Part shown: positions 1 to 10,111 of the stretch, piece after piece
How the letters are laid out: every line of letters starts with the position of its first letter
Position numbering within the stretch: the stretch's first letter is position 1
Assembly (NCBI GenBank): GCA_033675265.1
Contig: JAUJYZ010000376.1
Span: forward strand, 499,501 to 563,500
Length of the DNA stretch: 64,000 bases
Direction of reading: 5' to 3'
DNA from: Actinostola sp. cb2023
Taxonomy: Eukaryota > Cnidaria > Anthozoa > Actiniaria > Actinostolidae
Translations under genes and position numbers: made by a program
Notes under the pieces: generated by a model
The model's input: only the letters and a program-made list of their open reading frames with translations
Told to the model about the DNA's origin: nothing
Database searches by the model: none

Positions 1-965
1 GATGAATGAATGGATAGGTGGATGAATGAATGGATAGGTGGATGAATGAATGGATAGGTGGATGAATGAATGGTGGATAGGTGGATGAATGATGGATAGG
101 TGGATGAATGAATGGATAGGTGGGTGAATGATGAATGGATATGAATGAATGGATAGGTGGATGAATGAATGGATAGGTGGATGAATGAATGGATAGGTGG
201 ATGAATGAATGTATAGGTGGGGAATGAATGGATATGGATGAATGGATGGATAGGTGGATGAATGGAATGGATGGATGAATGAATGGATAGGTGGATGAAT
301 GAATGGATAGGTGGATGAATGAATGGATAGGTGGGTGAATGAATGGATATGAATGAATGGATAGGTGGATGAATGAATGGATAGGTGATGATGAATGGAT
401 AGGTGGATGAATGAATGGATAGGTGGATGAATGAATGGATAGGTGGATGATGATGGATATGGATAGGTGGATAGGTGGATGAATGAATGGATAGGTGGGT
501 GAATGAATGGATAGGTGGATGAATGAATGGATAGGTGGATGAATGAATGGATAGGTGGATGAATGAATGGATAGGTGGATGAATGAATGGATAGGTGGAT
601 GAATGAATGGATAGGTGGGTGAATGAATGGATAGGTGGATGAATGAATGATAGGTGGGAATGAATGAATGGATAGGTGGATGAATGAATGGATAGGTGGA
701 TGAATGAATGGATAATGAATGGATAGGTGGATGAATGAATGGATAGGTGGATGAATGAATGGATAGGTGGATGAATGAATGGATAGGTGGATGAATGAAT
801 GGATAGGTGGATGAATGAATGGATAGGTGGATGAATGAATGGATAGGTGGATGAATGAATGTTTTGGATGGATATGTGGATATGAATGAATGGATAGGTG
901 GATGAATGAATGGATAGGTGGATGAATGAATGGATAGGTGGATTAATGAATGGATAAGTGGATAG
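1..965. repeat. 20-bp minisatellite (GGATGAATGAATGGATAGGT)
   Basis: Tandem array of a roughly 20-bp unit, with the consensus given in the call, present in about 45 copies with small indels and a few degenerate units. It starts at the window edge, so its full length is unknown. It lies within or beyond the 3' part of the minus-strand ACOX3 gene; no exon is visible inside it. Confidence 0.95.
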
Positions 966-1266
966 ATGAATTTATATACAGCTTATTAGATATTAGAAGA
1001 CAATAGGCGATGTTTCGCACTTTGTATCTCATTAGATATCTTGTATCTCATTAGATATTTGTATAAATGTATACTACAACCTTTCTGCAATTGAGTGTAA
1101 CTGTGACGTAATTTTATCAGCCGGATATTGTTAATTTTGAGTTTTTTGAGTTGTGAACAGGGCATTACGGATTTCTACAGGGCATTAACGCCTCATATTG
1201 GCCCTCAAAAATGACCAAATTTGGTAAAATTACATCACAGTTATAAAATAAGGATAATTCTTGTAC

Positions 1267-4200
1267 CTGCATTTGATATTCAAGTACAGGTATTTCTTCA
1301 CCACCAGAAGGTCCAAACTGTCTCCTGACTGCTGAATACCTGAAAACAACAATCAAACATTGCAATACAAATAAACATTTATTGACATACAAATCTAAGG
1401 TGTTGTTCAGCTATGATACAACCAATAGATACCTGATAGCTATGGGTAAACACAACCTCAGATTAGCAACTGCCATGCCAGTAATACCCACACGTCCACC
1501 AGACAGAGCTCCTAGTGCTGCACCAAACCTTTTCTTTGGGTCCTTGTATGGTGTGATGTACTTTCCTTCAGGAGTGACGTCACCTCCTTTGTTCAACAGG
1601 TTTTCCCTTGGGATCCGTACATGGTCAAAGGCTGCAAATCTGATGATGTAAAGGGATATATTGTAAAAATTGTAAAGATTACCCAACAAAATACAAACAT
1701 AATCAATCACTGTCGTGACTACTAAACAGAGCCGTGAAGTGGTGTATTTTGGAGCACATTGCTTCTATATATAAGAGTCTTTAGTTAAGCATGTGCTCCA
1801 AAATACACCACTTCATGGCTCTGTTCAGTAGAAACAGAGTGATTCCAAGTCTATGTGATGTTTTCCAACATTTACATCTACAGTATTTGATCAATGTTAA
1901 CCTCGAATTGGAACCATTGTTCATGGATACTGAACAGAACAGAACATCCCTATTCAGGGATGTACAATGGGTTCTGGCCAATTGACATCCACCCTATCTA
2001 CCCATTGTCTAAAGAGTTCTGGTCAATTGACATCCACCCTATCTACCCATTGTCTAAAGAGTTCTGGCCAATTGACATTCACCCTACCTACCCCCCTATC
2101 TACCCATTGTCTAAAGAGTTCTGGTCAATTGACATCCACCCTATACCTACCCTCCTATCTACCCATTGTCTAAAGAGTTCTGGCCAATTGACATCCACCC
2201 TATACCTACCCCCCTATCTACCCATTGTCTAAAGAGTTCTGGCCAATTGACATCCACCCTATCTACCCATTGTCTAAAGAGTTCTGGCCAATTGACATCC
2301 ACCCTATACCTACCCCCCTATCTACCCATTGTCTAAAGAGTTCTGGCCAATTGACATCCACCCTATCTACCCATGATGTCTAAAGAGTTCTGGCCAATTG
2401 ACATTCACCCCTTTACCCCCCTATCTACCCATTGTATCTACCCAGAGTTAAAGGGCCAATTGACATCCACCCTATACCTACCCCCCTATCTACCCATTGT
2501 CTAAAGAGTTCTGGTCAATTGACATCCACCCTATACCTACCCTCCTATCTACCCATTGTCTAAAGAGTTCTGGCCAATTGACATCCACCCTATACCTACC
2601 CCCTATCTACCCATTGTCTAAAGAGTTCTGGCCAATTGACATCCACTATATCTACCCATTGTCTAAAGAGTTCTGGCCAATTGACATCCACCCTATACCT
2701 ACCCCCCTATCTACCCATTGTCTGGCCAATTGACATCCACCCTGTACTACCCCCCTACCTACCCATTGTCTAAAGAGTTCTGGTCAATTGACATCCACCC
2801 TATACATGTACCTACCCCCCTACCTACCCATTGTCTAAAGAGTTCTGGCCAATTGACATCCACCCTGTACTACCCCCCTACCTACCCATTGTCTAAAGAG
2901 TTCTGGTCAATTGACATCCACCCTATACATGTACCTACCCCCCTACCTACCCATTGTCTAAAGAGTTCTGGTCAATTGACATCCACCCTATACCTACCCC
3001 CCTACTTACCCATTGTCTAAAGAGTTCTGGTCAATTGACATCCACCCTATACCTACCCCCCTACTTACCCATTGTCTAAAGAGTTCTGGTCAATTGACAT
3101 CCACCCTATACCTACCCCCCTACCTACCCATTGTCTAAAGAGTTCTGGTCAATTGACGTCTACCCTATACCTACCCCCCTACTTACCCATTGTCTAAAGT
3201 TCTGGTCAATTGACATCCACCCTATACCTACCCCCCTACCTACCCATTGTCTAAAGAGTTCTGGTCAATTGACGTCTACCCTATACCTACCCCCCTATCT
3301 ACCCATTGTCTAAAGAGTTCTGGTCAATTGACATCCACCCTATACCTACCCCCCTACTTACCCATTGTCTAAAGAGTTCTGGTCAATTGACATCCACCCT
3401 ATACCTACCCCCCTACCTACCCATTGTCTAAAGAGTTCTGGTCAATTGACGTCTACCCTATACCTACCCCCTTACCTACCCATTGTCTAAAGTGTTCTAG
3501 TCCAGAACTGGCCCCACCTTTCTCAATAACTGATATAAATACTCGGCGCGAAAGAAATATAAAGACTACGAGAAGCGCGCGCAATCTAAGGAAATTGAGA
3601 AAAGTGGGTCCAGGGAAGTTTGTCTGAGCATGCGCCACCACATCCAATCAAAAATCCTCACGAGCCTGCTATTATTGTTTATAGCGGTTATTCTTCGAAA
3701 TGGACGCATTTGCCGCCGAGTTTTACTTACAGATTTTATACGACAACAAAATTCACAAAGAAAACAATGTCCTTTATTCTTTCTTTTCTTATTTGTTAGC
3801 ATAAAAAAAGTTATTTTTGTTTTTTTGTTTGTGAAATGCGCGCGCTATCACACAATCGATACGCCATCGAGCGTGCGCTCAAGAGATTTTTCGTTTGCTT
3901 TTCTCACTTTTTTCGCCAAAAACATTGCGTTTTTCTTCTTATTTTCTACACAGATATCATTGAAAAGTTGTTGTGTGTTTCCCTATTTACTTTAGAAGTA
4001 CTTTTCTTTCGTTTTTAGTGTGTTTTCTTTTTCCAATGAAAAACAAAACGCCAAGTGGTCTTTGAGGGTGATATCAATTATTGCTCAATGTTCACATCCC
4101 GAAAACGGGATGTGGTGACGCATGCGCAGACAAACTTCCCTGGACCCACTTTTATCGTCTCTCTCTAGCCCAGCTCCTCTCTTCTGCTCTATGCCGCGCG

Positions 4201-7200
4201 CGTAGATAAAATTGGGTCCAGTTTGGACTAAAAGAGTTCTGGCCAATGAGGGTTTATCATGTAATTTCAAAACTTATAGGAGACATAGGATAAACAAATG
4301 ATTATCATAGCTGGAAAGAGCTCGTTGAAATTAGTAAAAATGTGAAGTTTGGAAAAGATTGCTTCACAAATTGCGAAGATATGAATTTTCAAAAATCGAA
4401 ATTTTGTATGAAAACCTTTGTTGGTAGGCAAGAGTTGCCTACTAGCGTAAATTTCCAAAGGTTTTCATTTAAAATTTAGATTTTTGAGAATTCATATCTT
4501 CGCAATTTGTGAAGCGATCTTTTCCAAACTTCACATTTTTACTAATTTTAACAAGCTCTTTCCAGCTATGATAATCATTTTTTTGTCCTATGAGTTTTGA
4601 AATTACATGATAAACCCTCATTGACATCTACCCTACATGTTTTTTTGTGTACCTACCCATTGTCTAAAGAGTTCTGGCCAAGTTTCTTTCCTAAGTCCCC
4701 AACAGTAACACCTGGTTTTGCGTGAAGATTTCTGGTGCTTCTGACTTGTACGACAAAAGAATGAAGACCATGACACACTCCATCAGGAGTGTACAACTGG
4801 GCATATACCACGGAATGGGTAGCTGTCCTTCCTAGGTTTCCTACCCAGACTTTAGTGGCCGTAAAATGTGGTGTGTTGAGAATGAATTCCTGCATACCAA
4901 AGATTAACTCTTACAGATTATTACCTTTAGATTATCACTTTTATGTGTTTACCCTCTTTAAATAATTTAAGTCTTCATCATCATTCATCATTACAATGAA
5001 ATGTGATTAGACATGCACATTGTGGAGATACATATGTATGAACATGATGCACATGTACAATTGATTGAATATACACAATTAATATTAATACTAAGGTAGT
5101 GAGTTTTTAGTACCTGTGTTTTGGGATCATATGTAGCAGTAGTTTCCATTGCTTTTGTATTACTACCATGTGCCAATTCAGTCAGAGCAAAACAGCCAAA
5201 TATCTAGAGGGATTAAATGAGAACAATTACATCGACATTCAATACTACAAGGTAAAAATATTTCTGTGGATTGTAGTGCACAGTTCTATCAAGAAAAATC
5301 TTCAAGGCGGTTATTATCAATCATTACCTCAAACCTCTCTGCTCTCTCTCCTAGTTTTTGAATGTGTTCATGTGTAGATTGGAATCTTAATATACGGGCA
5401 AACATCTACAAAACACAATCAAGTAAACATTTATTAATAATATTTCAACTTTATTTTTAAGAGGGAAGCACTGTCGTAACAGTAATCATAACTAAGCAAC
5501 CTGTGGCCCTGAAGTGGGATGTAGCAAATACCTGACTTATCATACATGCTTCAATTGGTGAGAGTATTTTTATTATGATTTTGTAAACTTTTCTTAAATT
5601 ATATAGTTTGAAGAGGGTGCTTATTTGAAGAGTGTGATTTAATATTTGAAGGGAGTGTATATTTGAAGGGGGCGCTTATTTGAAGGGGGTGTATATTTGA
5701 AGGAGGTGTATATGTTGTAGTTTAAAATGATCTCTGAACTGGTTTAATTTGGAATTTTAGGGGGGTCCTAAAAAAGAACTAAATAATTTTGACCTCCCTC
5801 CCTCCCTTCTCCCCTCTCATCTACACTGTACCTAACTGTCTGTCTGCCTGCCTAACTATCTGTCTGTCTAACTATCTAGAACTAATATCTAATTAGCATT
5901 TTTTTTTAAATAAATATCCTACCTGACTGGGATTTGAACCTCTTACCTTTGGCTTGCTATCCCAAGACCTTAACCACTTGATCATGGAAAGTCTTCCCTA
6001 ATACTAACCCTAAACTTGAACCGGTTCAATTTAAATTAAACCATGCAGTTCAATGGTCCATTTCGTGGTTAATGACGTATTTCTGGGTACCCTGTGGATT
6101 AACACGGAAGTGAGGCAATTTCGGGCAACTTCAGGCAGCTTTGTTTACAAAATGTTCACAGTATGATTTTTTTTCTGTATTCAACGATCATAAAAAGATC
6201 GAAAAAGTCCGTAGATTTTGTTGTTACCGTACTCATTTGACATGACTCGGGCATTCATGTGCCGTCTTTGGTTGCCCTAACAGCAAAAGAAAAAAGGTGG
6301 CTTGTGTGAAAAAGTATAAAATTTCAAGCTATAAAGAAAGTGAAAGTACCCGAGTCAACAGATTCTTTCCCAAGAACAAGAAAGAAAAGAGAGGTTAAAC
6401 ACCCACTTTCTGTCATATGCTTTTCTTTTACAACTCAGATGATGACTCGGTGTCCTTGTCAATTCTTTCCAGGTGAAAAGTAAGTGTTGAAAGCAAGATC
6501 AGCCAGCTCTTTTTTCGTACGATTTTTACCCGAGTCACTAGTTTGGACACTGTGTAGTAGAATAAATTCACGTAAAACCGGTATTTTCTTAGTTGAAAAA
6601 TACTCCTACAAAACGTCGACTATCTACTATCTTCAATCTCCTAAAAAAATGTCCCAGTTCCTCTAATCTTTCTCTTTTCCAATTTAATACCGTCATGTAC
6701 GACTTTAAACAGGAGCCATTTTGTGGCAAAGCTGGTGGAAGTTGCCCGAAATTGCCTCGCTTTTAATTCACAGGGTACCCAGAAATACGTCATTAACCGC
6801 GAAATGGGCCATTCAAATTGAACCAGTTCAATTTTGAATTGAACCAAAGATCATTTTAATGTGGTTACTAGTAAGCAAAGTTAACTAGGAGAGATGCCAG
6901 GTCAGCGGTATCATTGGTACTGCGCATGCGCCTGGCTCAGTTGCTCGCCACGTTGCTCGCATGCCGCTTGCTCCGCCATTGCTCGTTGCTTTGCTCTGCC
7001 ATTGCTGGTTAGCTTGTGGGTTTTTGCTGTTGCCCCACCCACCCAGCCGCCATTGATAGAAGAAGGAGTGGTAAGTATAACAAGTTTTCCACTGAGAAAT
7101 CAGTGTGACAAGGTGTCCATGAAGGGGGTGACCTGTGGCTAGGTTGCCATGGTTACCTCCTTATTGGCTTGTTGCTTATTGCCGGGAATTCTGCTGTAGT

Positions 7201-9741
7201 GAAGGCACCTACATCCCATCCCTCTGCTCGACAAGTTAAAACTACAACATATATTTGAAGGGGGTGCTTATTTGAAGGGGGTGCTTATTTGAAGGGTGTG
7301 CATATTTGAAGGTGTTTATTTGAAGGGGGTGCATATTTGAAGGAGCTGCTTATTTGAAAGGGGTGCATATTTGAAGGGGGTGCATATTTCAATGGGGTGC
7401 TTATTTGAAGAGGGTGCTTATTTGAAGGGGGTGCATATTTGATGGAGGCACTTATTTGAGGGTGGTGCATATTTGAAGGGGGCGCTAATATTTGAAGGGG
7501 GTGCATATTTGAAGAGGGTGCATATTTGAAAGGGGTGCTTATTTGAAGGGCGATGCATATTTGAAGGGTTACTTACATGTATTTGAAGAAGGTGCATATT
7601 TGAAGGGGTTACTTATTTGAAGAAGGTGCATATTTGAAGGGGTTACTTATTTGAAGAAGGTGCATATTTGGGGTTACTTATTTGAAGAAGGTGCATATTA
7701 GAAGGGAGATGCATATTTGAAGAGGGTGCATATTTGAAAGGGGTTACTTATTTGAAGAAGATGCATATTAGAAGGGCGATGCATATTTGAAGAGGGTGCA
7801 TATTTGAAAGGGGTTACTTATTTGAAGAAGGTGCATATTTGAAGGGGTTACTTATTTGAAGAAGGTGCATATTAGAAGGGCGATGCATATTTGAAGAGGG
7901 TGCATATTTGAAAGGGGTTACTTATTTGAAGAAGGTGCATATTAGAAGGGAGATGCATATTTGAAGAGGGTGCATATTTGAAAGGGGTTACTTATTTGAA
8001 GAAGATGCATATTAGAAGGGCGATGCATATTTGAAGAGGGTGCATATTTGAAAGGGGTTACTTATTTGAAGAAGGTGCATATTAGAATGGAGATGCATAT
8101 TTGAAGAGGGTGCATATTTGAAAGGGGTTACTTATTTGAAGAAGGTGCATATTAGAAGGGAGATGCATATTTGAAGAGGGTGCATATTTGAAAGGGGTTA
8201 CTTATTTGAAGGGGGTGCATATTAGAAGGGGTTACTTATTTGAAGAGGGTGCATATTTGAAAGGGGTTACTTATTTGAAGAGGGTGCATATTTGAAAGGG
8301 GTTACTTATTTGAAGAGGGTGCATATTTGAAAGGGGTTACTTATTTGAAGAGGGTGCATATTTGAAAGGGGTTACTTATTTGAAGAGGGTGCATATTTGA
8401 AAGGGGTTACTTATTTGAAGAGGGTGCATATTTGAAAGGGGTTACTTATTTGAAGAGGGTGCATATTTGAAAGGGGTTACTTATTTGAAGAAGGTGCATA
8501 TTAGAAGGGCGATGCATATTTGAAGAAGGTGCATATTTGAAAGGGGTTACTTATTTGAAGAAGGTGCATATTAGAAGGGCGATGCATATTTGAAGAGGGT
8601 GCATATTTGAAAGGGGTTACTTATTTGAAGGGGGTGCATATTATTTCAGCCTGTATGCCATTATCACTAACATGAGCAATAGAGTCGTTTTCGTATGAGT
8701 GGGAAAGTTACCGCACCATCACTGCACCACGCCTTGTCAGGTTTCCCACTCATACGAAAACGACTCAATATCATTAATCATTATCATCTTCAATTCAAGA
8801 TAATTATCCCCAGGGGGGGTACTCAGGGGTATCAGTGACGGGGAGGTGCGAATGAGGCCATTACGCGAATGAGGCCATTTCCATTACGCGAAAACAAGAC
8901 CCCAAAAAAGTCCAACGGCCCAAAATCGTAACCCCAAAAAAGGCCAATTTTTCTCCGCATAAAATCGAGAACGGTAGGATATCATTTTTATCAACCCCAA
9001 AAAAAGTCCTTGACAAAATCTTTGTATCAAAAAAAGTCCACCAGAAAAATGAAAACCCAAAAAAAGTCCCAAGCCGCGAATTTCAAACCCAAAAAAAGCC
9101 TTCGCACCTCCCCGTCACTGATACCCCTGAGTACCCCCCCTGGGTAATTATCATCTTCATTGTGAAACATATTCTCGTCATCATCATATATAAACCATCC
9201 TCTGATCATATAAATGAACATTTCATTATTAGTTGATGCCTACACCCCCCCCTCCTTCCCCCCACCTACAATGTAGCTACCCTGACCTACTTGGTTGTTG
9301 CAGTATAGCTACCACAACGTCACCACAACGCAATGTTGCACACACACTTACCGCTCCATTCAAGGAATTCTTGGACGCTAATCCCCAATCATAACTCCCT
9401 ACAGCTTCTGTGAGTGCTTGATGTTTGTAAGGATTGCTCAAAAACTCTTCGTCATTCAAAAAATCCAGCTGAAAAATTCTCTTGCAACGTCTCATGCAAA
9501 GTCTTCTCATCCCATCTAGACTCAACCCTTTGTCGAGTTCGTGGCTGAATATAGGGTCTTTTTCCATAGTATTCCACACCTTGGCTTTGAATTGAGTTAC
9601 ATCTTCTCCCCCATCCACAAAATATCTCATTTCTTTCACGTCAAAAGTGGCTTGATTACGATACAAGTCCAAAGGTCCTTGAGGAAAGCTTGTACCACAA
9701 CCATCTTTTGAGAGTGTTTTGTTGCTTAGCTGAGCTGCCAT
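1267..9741 (-). CDS. ACOX3: Peroxisomal acyl-CoA oxidase 3-like (ACOX3), 5' part, six exons
   Basis: Acyl-CoA oxidase oxidises branched-chain (pristanoyl-type) or other acyl-CoAs with FAD, passing electrons to oxygen to give H2O2 in peroxisomes. Exons read on the minus strand: 9741-9352, 5405-5328, 5203-5114, 4889-4657, 1639-1433, 1339-1267. All junctions are GT-AG and phases match, giving about 357 residues of a protein that is normally about 700. Family landmarks: GPLDLYR near the N-terminus, [11 protein letters not shown], then [19 protein letters not shown], the [11 protein letters not shown] segment, [38 protein letters not shown] and RRQFGP. They occur in ACOX3 order. The start is the first ATG of the exon, just after the divergent promoter. 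The C-terminal half, including any peroxisomal targeting signal, is off the left edge. Introns are long (up to 3.9 kb) and rich in repeats. Gene family is secure; orthology to ACOX3 rather than ACOX1/2 is from remembered sequence similarity. Confidence 0.9.
1719..1831. mobile_element. Small palindromic MITE in ACOX3 intron
   Basis: Near-perfect inverted repeat with arms of about 40 bp, beginning CTACTAAACAGAGCC and ending GGCTCTGTTCAGTAG, around a short AT-rich loop. No coding capacity. Arm similarity is about one mismatch per 15 bp, so it is fairly young. Confidence 0.75.
1967..3494. repeat. 58-60-bp minisatellite derived from an ACOX3 exon/donor junction
   Basis: About 26 tandem units, each containing CTAAAGAGTTCTGGCCAA followed by TTGACATCCACCCTA and C-rich spacer CTACCCCCCTA. 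Read on the minus strand, each unit contains CCAGAACTCTTTAGACAATG followed by GGTAG, which is the 3' end of ACOX3 exon 4 (codons for QNSLDNG) plus its 5' splice site at 4657. The second half of the unit matches the first tens of bases of the following intron. The array lies in that same intron, so it appears to be an amplified copy of the junction. Some units vary (GACGTCTACC instead of GACATCCACC; CATGTA insertions), giving a local sub-family structure. Confidence 0.9.
3498..4230. mobile_element. TA-flanked terminal-inverted-repeat element
   Basis: Ends are TAGTCCAGAACTGG on the left and its near inverse CCAGTTTGGACTA on the right, each with an outer TA as in Tc1/mariner-type MITEs. A second inverted pair lies inside: GTGGGTCCAGGGAAGTTTGT near 3605 and ACAAACTTCCCTGGACCCAC near 4131. 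The interior is T-rich with no transposase reading frame. It lies between the ACOX3 minisatellite and a leftover partial minisatellite unit at 4231-4246. Confidence 0.6.
4247..4619. mobile_element. Full-length palindromic (foldback) MITE, family A
   Basis: About 373 bp that read almost identically on both strands: outer end GAGGGTTTATCATGTAATTT, inner part TAGCTGGAAAGAGCTCGTTG and TTGCGAAGATATGAATTTTC, with a small loop around TTGCCTACTAGCG. It interrupts a minisatellite unit (GGCCAAT on the left, ATTGACATC on the right), consistent with a 2-bp AT duplication. Another copy is at 59841-60521, and a relative with the same core is at 39851-40236. Confidence 0.8.
5600..5720. repeat. Short minisatellite, TTTGAAGGGGGTG type
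   Basis: Several degenerate 17-18-bp units of the form TATTTGAAGGGGGTG. The same unit forms the large array at 7245-8645, so the two were probably one array separated by later insertions. It lies in ACOX3 intron 1. Confidence 0.75.
5920..6000 (-). repeat. tRNA-derived SINE-like fragment
   Basis: The minus strand carries an A-box-like ATGATCAAGTGGTTAAGG and, about 30 bases on, a B box AGGTTCAAATCCC, in tRNA order and spacing. The anticodon stem does not pair properly and there is no full acceptor stem, so this is a SINE head or tRNA pseudogene rather than a working tRNA gene. Confidence 0.5.
6019..6846. mobile_element. TIR DNA element with long inverted arms
   Basis: Arms of about 110-130 bp: left contains AATGACGTATTTCTGGGTAC and CAATTTCGGGCAACTTC, right contains the inverses GTACCCAGAAATACGTCATT and GAAGTTGCCCGAAATTG. 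Outer ends are rich in GGTTCAATTT. The 500-bp centre holds a decayed THAP-like reading frame (6258-6398). Non-autonomous or decayed; it lies in ACOX3 intron 1. Confidence 0.7.
6258..6398 (+). pseudogene. THAP-like zinc-finger fragment inside a TIR element
   Basis: The frame starting at the Cys codon reads [13 protein letters not shown] and, about 30 residues later, [13 protein letters not shown] followed by a stop. CxxxGCxN plus a later FP-K motif resembles the start of a THAP (C2CH) DNA-binding domain, used by P-element-type transposases. The nearest ATG (6243) is one base out of frame and the spacing to FFP is longer than usual, so it is broken or only part of an exon. The location inside inverted repeats supports a transposon origin. 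Confidence 0.4.
7245..8645. repeat. Large 17/35-bp minisatellite in ACOX3 intron 1
   Basis: The array begins with 17-18-bp units (TATTTGAAGGGGGTGCT) and changes to a 35-bp dimer: GCATATTTGAAAGGGGTTAC followed by TTATTTGAAGAGGGT. A longer compound unit of four to five monomers, with GCATATTAGAAGGGCGAT, recurs between 7690 and 8200. The right half (8210-8480) is nearly homogeneous, so it is the most recently expanded part. Confidence 0.9.
8682..8766. mobile_element. Small palindromic MITE, family B
   Basis: Inverted ends GAGTCGTTTTCGTATGAGTG and CACTCATACGAAAACGACTC enclose about 40 bp containing TTACCGCACC. The same ends and interior occur at 44735-44908, so this is a dispersed family. Confidence 0.75.
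8809..9144. mobile_element. hAT-like MITE with 8-bp target duplication
   Basis: Perfect 8-bp direct repeats TAATTATC at 8801-8808 and 9145-9152 flank inverted ends of about 45 bp that begin CCCAGGGGGGGTACTCAGG. The interior has repeated CCCAAAAAAAGTCC motifs. An 8-bp duplication with short TIRs is the hallmark of hAT-superfamily MITEs. No transposase is present. Confidence 0.85.
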
Positions 9742-10111
9742 GTTGGTAGTAGTACCACAAGGTTTTAAATGTAAACCAAATATTTCAAATATAGAGCAAG
9801 AGCTTCATACAAAGGTCACGAAGTTTCTCTCAGCGCATATGATCACCTGACTTTTTATTTAATGGGAGGGGAGGTACAAAACAGTTTGCGAACACAAATG
9901 GCATTAAAAATAATTTTTGGTGTTATTATAAGAACAATAGCTTTGAATAAGTCTTTAAAATGTTTTATTTAATCTTAGAAATTATTGTTGTCATTATAAA
10001 CAATTTTAGTGTAATTTTAGCGAGAGCAATATTATCTTCCCCACCCTACCCTATTGAAATTATACCAGTCCCAGTCCTGCCCGAGCCTTCCTTTCTTTTA
10101 TGTGTTTCAAG
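9742..10111. promoter_or_regulatory. Divergent promoter region between ACOX3 and HSD17B4
   Basis: 370 bp separate the two start codons, which face away from each other. No clear TATA box is seen at a useful position on either strand. The HSD17B4 start sits in CAAGATGGCGGA, which matches the YY1-type AANATGGCGG motif common at TATA-less animal promoters. That one stretch controls both genes is inferred from the layout. Confidence 0.6.

Noticed and set aside
1894..3627. Plus-strand ORFs of 60-112 codons with repeated [10 protein letters not shown]
   Set aside because: Shadows of the minisatellite; the meaningful strand is minus (ACOX3 exon-derived).
5920..6000. A functional tRNA gene on the minus strand
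   Set aside because: A and B boxes are present but the anticodon stem and acceptor stem do not pair.
7285..7506. Pro/His-rich minus-strand ORF of 73 codons
   Set aside because: Product of the TTTGAAGGGGGTG minisatellite.
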